The notes under the pieces were generated by a model. The model worked only from the letters and a program-made list of their open reading frames with translations, did no database searches and was not told the origin of the DNA. Positions 4,555 to 6,266 of a stretch of DNA of 6,266 nucleotides are shown here, in pieces (position 1 is the first letter of the stretch; every line of letters begins with the position of its first letter). Both the position numbers and the translations under genes were made by a program. Source of the DNA: an archaeon (GTDB lineage Archaea; EX4484-52; B79-G9); contig WSZW01000072.1 in assembly GCA_013139905.1 (NCBI GenBank), positions 1 to 6,266 on the forward strand, read 5' to 3'.

Positions 4555-4689
4555 ATAAATAGGGTCATAATCTGACTTTTCACATGCAACTATTATATCT
4601 TCAAGGCATTTAACCATTCCATCATAATATGTAGCTTGTATTCTGATAGGTTTACCAACGTATTTTTTAATAATTATTAAATTTGACAT
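4501..4689 (-). CDS. Truncated 'ATYYDG' paralogue with out-of-frame tail (62 aa)
   Basis: Residues 1-46 parallel the start of the 194-aa protein at 725-1309: MSNLIIIKKYVGKP against MSDPIIIKDYTHRP, then a shared ATYYDG and similar spacing to the paired ACEKSDYDPIYI and ACNLSPFKLPIII. After about residue 46 the homology ends exactly where the DNA becomes a copy of the 82-aa gene read in another frame, giving the tail RFNFNISNYSILWNIH. The full family layout including the FEKxY end is therefore lost. GAGGT precedes the ATG, so it may still be translated, but it is probably a recombination relic. It lies 52 bases after the membrane protein gene. Confidence 0.7.
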   Translation of the reverse strand: MSNLIIIKKYVGKPIRIQATYYDGMVKCLEDIIVACEKSDYDPIYIRFNFNISNYSILWNIH

Positions 4690-4709
4690 GATACCTCATT
4701 AAATGTAAC

Positions 4710-4732
4710 TATTTCAATAAATTTTGAAATAC
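4710..4732. repeat. Intergenic inverted repeat, copy 1
   Basis: TATTTCAA, loop TAAATT, TTGAAATA: an 8-bp stem with a 6-base loop in the 52-bp gap upstream of the 62-aa gene. The same 22 bases occur without change at 5113-5134 and 5623-5644. The second hairpin present in the other two copies is missing here. Confidence 0.85.
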
Positions 4733-4741
4733 TATATTTTA

Positions 4742-5053
4742 TTACGCATCAAGTTGTACATAATATGCTATAATTGTAGATAATATAAAAATACTTACAT
4801 ATATTACTTTATCCAATATTTTATAATCTGTTGAATCTGCGGGTTTTTGCATTCTATCCATTGTTGCAATCATATACATACCTATAAAACATGTTGCAGT
4901 AAATACAAATATCCATAATGTATACATAAATCGCAAAAATATTTCGCACATTTGTTCATTAAACCCAACAGTAACCATAATTACAGGAAGTATCATTGGT
5001 AAAGGTGTACAAAATATAACCCATATAAGACATCTAATATCATCTTTATCCAT
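4742..5053 (-). CDS. Three-span membrane protein, unknown function (103 aa)
   Basis: Three hydrophobic segments are clear: about 8-29 (LIWVIFCTPLPMILPVIMVTV), 42-65 (FMYTLWIFVFTATCFIGMYM) and 82-99 (VIYVSIFILSTIIAYYVQ). A short loop (GFNEQMCEIF) and a polar loop with MDRMQKPADSTDYK lie between them. The charged loop suggests that side is cytoplasmic. Size and three spans are compatible with a class I holin, but no lysin or spanin gene is nearby, so this is only one option; an immunity or superinfection-exclusion protein fits as well. A weak AGTGG precedes the ATG. Inverted repeat copy 2 lies 60 bases upstream and copy 1 follows the stop. Confidence 0.8.
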   Translation of the reverse strand: MDKDDIRCLIWVIFCTPLPMILPVIMVTVGFNEQMCEIFLRFMYTLWIFVFTATCFIGMYMIATMDRMQKPADSTDYKILDKVIYVSIFILSTIIAYYVQLDA

Positions 5054-5112
5054 TATTTTACCACTCAGTTATCAATTTACTTTTATATCCCTCATATTTA
5101 TTTAAGCATAAG

Positions 5113-5162
5113 TATTTCAATAAATTTTGAAATACAACTGTTGGAAATATCAAACAACAGTT
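5113..5162. repeat. Intergenic hairpin module, copy 2
   Basis: The first hairpin is GTATTTCAA, TAAATT, TTGAAATAC (5112-5135, 9 bp). The second pairs AACTGTTG (5136-5143) with CAACAGTT (5155-5162), 8 bp. The shared string GTTGGAAATATCAAACAA (5140-5157) recurs at 5653-5670. The module sits in the 137-bp gap between the 127-aa gene and the membrane protein gene. Confidence 0.85.
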
Positions 5163-5190
5163 ATTTATCAAATCTCCACTGTTTAGTATA

Positions 5191-5574
5191 TTAAAATAAT
5201 GGGCAACGAGCATTTGCTCCACGCGGATTATCTGGTAACCCACCTTTAAATATATCAGAAGTATCGATGATCGATATAAAATTACGGTTACAAATTATTT
5301 CATTTATAAAGTTAGCAACGCGTATGAGTTGAGATCTATCGAAACATGTAAACGTAAACTTTTTAACAGATTCACAACAGTATTGGTAACTACTACATGT
5401 AAAGGTCATATCTTTTAAAGATGTTAACTCGTTTTTTATAAATTTCCATGTATCTTTCGAAGTAGATTTAATTTCGTCTTCAGTTAATATTATAGATATT
5501 CCCTTAATTCCAGTTTCATTCATTGTATTTATAATATTATTTAATTCGTCAAGACTTATGTGTTTTACTACCAT
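5191..5574 (-). CDS. Paralogue of the 121-aa protein with C-terminal CPLF (127 aa)
   Basis: The protein begins MVVKHISLDELNNIINTM with an N-terminal helix, a strand (GIKGISIILTED), then the core shared with 4077-4442 (KDTWKFIKNELTSLKDMTFTC). A cysteine-containing segment (SYQYCCESVKKFTFTCF), a helix (QLIRVANFINEIIC), a strand (FISIID) and a G/P/N-rich linker lead to the end ARCPLF. Six cysteines plus the C-terminal one could form a metal site or be reduced cytoplasmic thiols. AGGGA precedes the ATG. This is the first gene after the 529-bp regulatory region and is preceded by hairpin module copy 3. Family and function are unknown. Confidence 0.85.
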   Translation of the reverse strand: MVVKHISLDELNNIINTMNETGIKGISIILTEDEIKSTSKDTWKFIKNELTSLKDMTFTCSSYQYCCESVKKFTFTCFDRSQLIRVANFINEIICNRNFISIIDTSDIFKGGLPDNPRGANARCPLF

Positions 5575-5611
5575 CTAATCCCTGTGTATATTATTACATA
5601 TATGAAAATTA

Positions 5612-5670
5612 AACTATATAGTTATTTCAATAAATTTTGAAATACTATCGTTGTTGGAAATATCAAACAA
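5612..5670. repeat. Palindrome plus hairpin module, copy 3
   Basis: A perfect 12-bp palindrome AACTATATAGTT (5612-5623) runs into TATTTCAA, TAAATT, TTGAAATA (5623-5644). The shared string GTTGGAAATATCAAACAA follows at 5653-5670. Here the second hairpin uses TTGTT (5651-5655) with AACAA (5666-5670). The spacer between the two shared parts is 3 bases longer than in copy 2. It lies 38-96 bases upstream of the 127-aa gene. Confidence 0.85.
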
Positions 5671-5675
5671 AGTAC

Positions 5676-5761
5676 GCACATTTTGTTCGAGTTTACACTA
5701 TAATAGGAACATATTGTTCCTAAGTACGAACATATTGTTCCCAAGTACGAACATATTATTC
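5676..5761. promoter_or_regulatory. Cluster of four phased dyad sites (GAACAnnnTGTTC)
   Basis: GAACATATTGTTC is present at 5707-5719 and 5728-5740, a one-base variant (GAACATATTATTC) at 5749-5761, and a two-base variant (GCACATTTTGTTC) at 5676-5688. Each is preceded by AGTAC or similar, so 5707-5748 is two copies of one 21-bp unit. Site starts are 31, 21 and 21 bp apart, near whole turns of B-DNA. A TATAAT (5699-5704, plus strand) falls between the first two sites but has no good -35. Arms GAAC and GTTC recall Gram-positive LexA boxes, but those have four central bases and these have five. A repressor array or iteron set is the likely role. Confidence 0.75.
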
Positions 5762-5773
5762 TCCTAAATAAAA

Positions 5774-6060
5774 GGTAAATTGCGGGCACCACTCCGCGAT
5801 TATTACCGAGCTTCTACGTATCTTCCGCGCATTCCTATAAATTTGCGCATATACTCCACTCAATAACTGGTGCTATGTCGGATCGTGTAGGCTCACCACA
5901 CCTACTGCAAGGAGAGAAGAATCTTCTCTAAGTTTGTAAATCACATACAGCGATTACATGGTGAAAGCGCGGTCACTAACCCGCAAACACAAATACTATT
6001 TGCTGATCAATTTTGCTATAGTTTTGTAGTGATCTGTCGCATAATGAGATTTGTACTCAT
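5774..6060 (+). ncRNA. Candidate structured RNA in a GC-rich gene-free stretch
   Basis: About 44% of 5761-6000 is G or C, against roughly 22-30% in sampled gene lines, and no credible ORF is present. Helices: 5774-5785 with 5794-5807 (12 pairs, 2-base bulge, one T-G pair); its loop GCACCA (5786-5791) pairs with TGGTGC (5868-5873); 5827-5831 with 5844-5848; 5887-5891 with 5901-5905; 5913-5919 with 5923-5929; 5935-5942 with 5952-5958 (one bulge); 5959-5964 with 5973-5978 (one G-T pair); 5969-5972 with 5981-5984; 6044-6048 with 6056-6060. The two wobble pairs favour the plus strand. No tRNA, RNase P or tmRNA signature is seen, and both ends are uncertain. Confidence 0.45.
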
Positions 6061-6103
6061 ATCTTTAGGTTTTATTTAAACTATATGCAACACGATGAAT
6101 AAT

Positions 6104-6256
6104 TTAATCGAAATCCTGCAACATTGCATTAAGTTGACAATTTGCACCTTCTATAATATAATTGCAAAGTGCACATTCAGTACACGGAAGGTTTTCACAT
6201 TCTTCCAGTGTTTCTGGTAATTTTTTTGTATATGCTATTTTAGCTAATTGTTTCAT
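6104..6256 (-). CDS. Small Cys-rich, probably metal-binding phage protein (50 aa)
   Basis: The protein starts MKQLAKIAYTKKLPETLEEC and continues ENLPCTECALCNYIIEGANC before a short tail ending LQDFD. Cysteines at 20, 25, 28, 31 and 40 give C-x4-C-x2-C-x2-C-x8-C. It is a paralogue of 2120-2284, sharing E-C-x4-C-x2-C, N-Y-I and the final cysteine. A lone zinc site, or iron-sulfur coordination through the CxxCxxC run, are the obvious options; the sequence does not decide. It resembles widespread short phage Cys-rich proteins of unknown role. AAGGTG lies four bases before the ATG. It is followed by the 529-bp gene-free region, so it ends its own transcript or reads into that region. Confidence 0.8.
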   Translation of the reverse strand: MKQLAKIAYTKKLPETLEECENLPCTECALCNYIIEGANCQLNAMLQDFD

Positions 6257-6266
6257 ATTTCACCTT

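Noticed and set aside
5058..5243. Minus-strand frame with GTG start reading through hairpin module copy 2
   Set aside because: Overlaps the end of the 127-aa gene, depends on a GTG within it, and the same bases are explained by the repeated hairpins. The in-frame similarity to copy 3 is kept as an alternative in the findings.
5681..5700. tRNA T-arm (TTCGAGT)
   Set aside because: The flanking bases cannot form the 5-bp T stem and no anticodon or acceptor arm is found.
5707..5761. Short CRISPR array
   Set aside because: The 21-bp units are directly adjacent with no spacers and there are no cas genes.
5670..5770. Host LexA (DinR) boxes
   Set aside because: Arms GAAC and GTTC match, but the spacer is five bases instead of four in every copy.

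Overview
The window is strongly AT-rich and compact. Every supported gene lies on the minus strand, so transcription runs from high to low coordinates. Genes are 24-194 codons long, and most have an AGGAG-like ribosome binding site and abut or overlap the next gene (ATGA overlaps at 2419-2422, 408-411 and 247-250). Short cysteine-rich proteins, micro membrane peptides and a protein resembling the phage family that opens KKPVxIEAxxxDG point to the accessory region of a tailed phage, prophage or similar virus-like element. The Shine-Dalgarno signals say prokaryotic host, but I cannot tell bacterial from archaeal. No structural, replication, integrase or tRNA gene is present, and no gene has a secure function.

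Layout in transcription order. (1) 6256-6104: a small Cys-rich protein. (2) 6103-5575: 529 bp without a gene, containing a GC-rich (about 44%) stretch that folds into nested and crossing helices, four dyads GAACAnnnTGTTC phased at about 31, 21 and 21 bp, and a hairpin repeat module. (3) 5574-4501: a 127-aa protein, a three-helix membrane protein and a truncated 62-aa protein, each preceded by a copy of the same inverted repeat. (4) 4442-3203: five small genes, the first a paralogue of the 127-aa protein. (5) 3202-3044: a leader with a long stem-loop. (6) 3043-2120: four genes including two Cys-rich proteins and a membrane peptide. (7) 2119-1741: 379 bp without a gene, holding an 11-bp-phased palindrome array, a probable pseudoknot and a perfect 3 x 11 bp tandem repeat touching the next start codon. 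(8) 1740-1: a coupled run of seven genes, the last cut by the window edge.

The region looks shaped by local duplication. There are three pairs of paralogues (725-1309 with 4501-4689; 4077-4442 with 5191-5574; 2120-2284 with 6104-6256), a transplanted fragment of the 82-aa gene fused out of frame behind a truncated paralogue, and thrice-repeated intergenic hairpins. The most interesting content is non-coding: the phased dyad cluster beside a candidate plus-strand structured RNA, and the pseudoknot-plus-repeat leader at 1741-2119. All functions for these are inference from sequence pattern.
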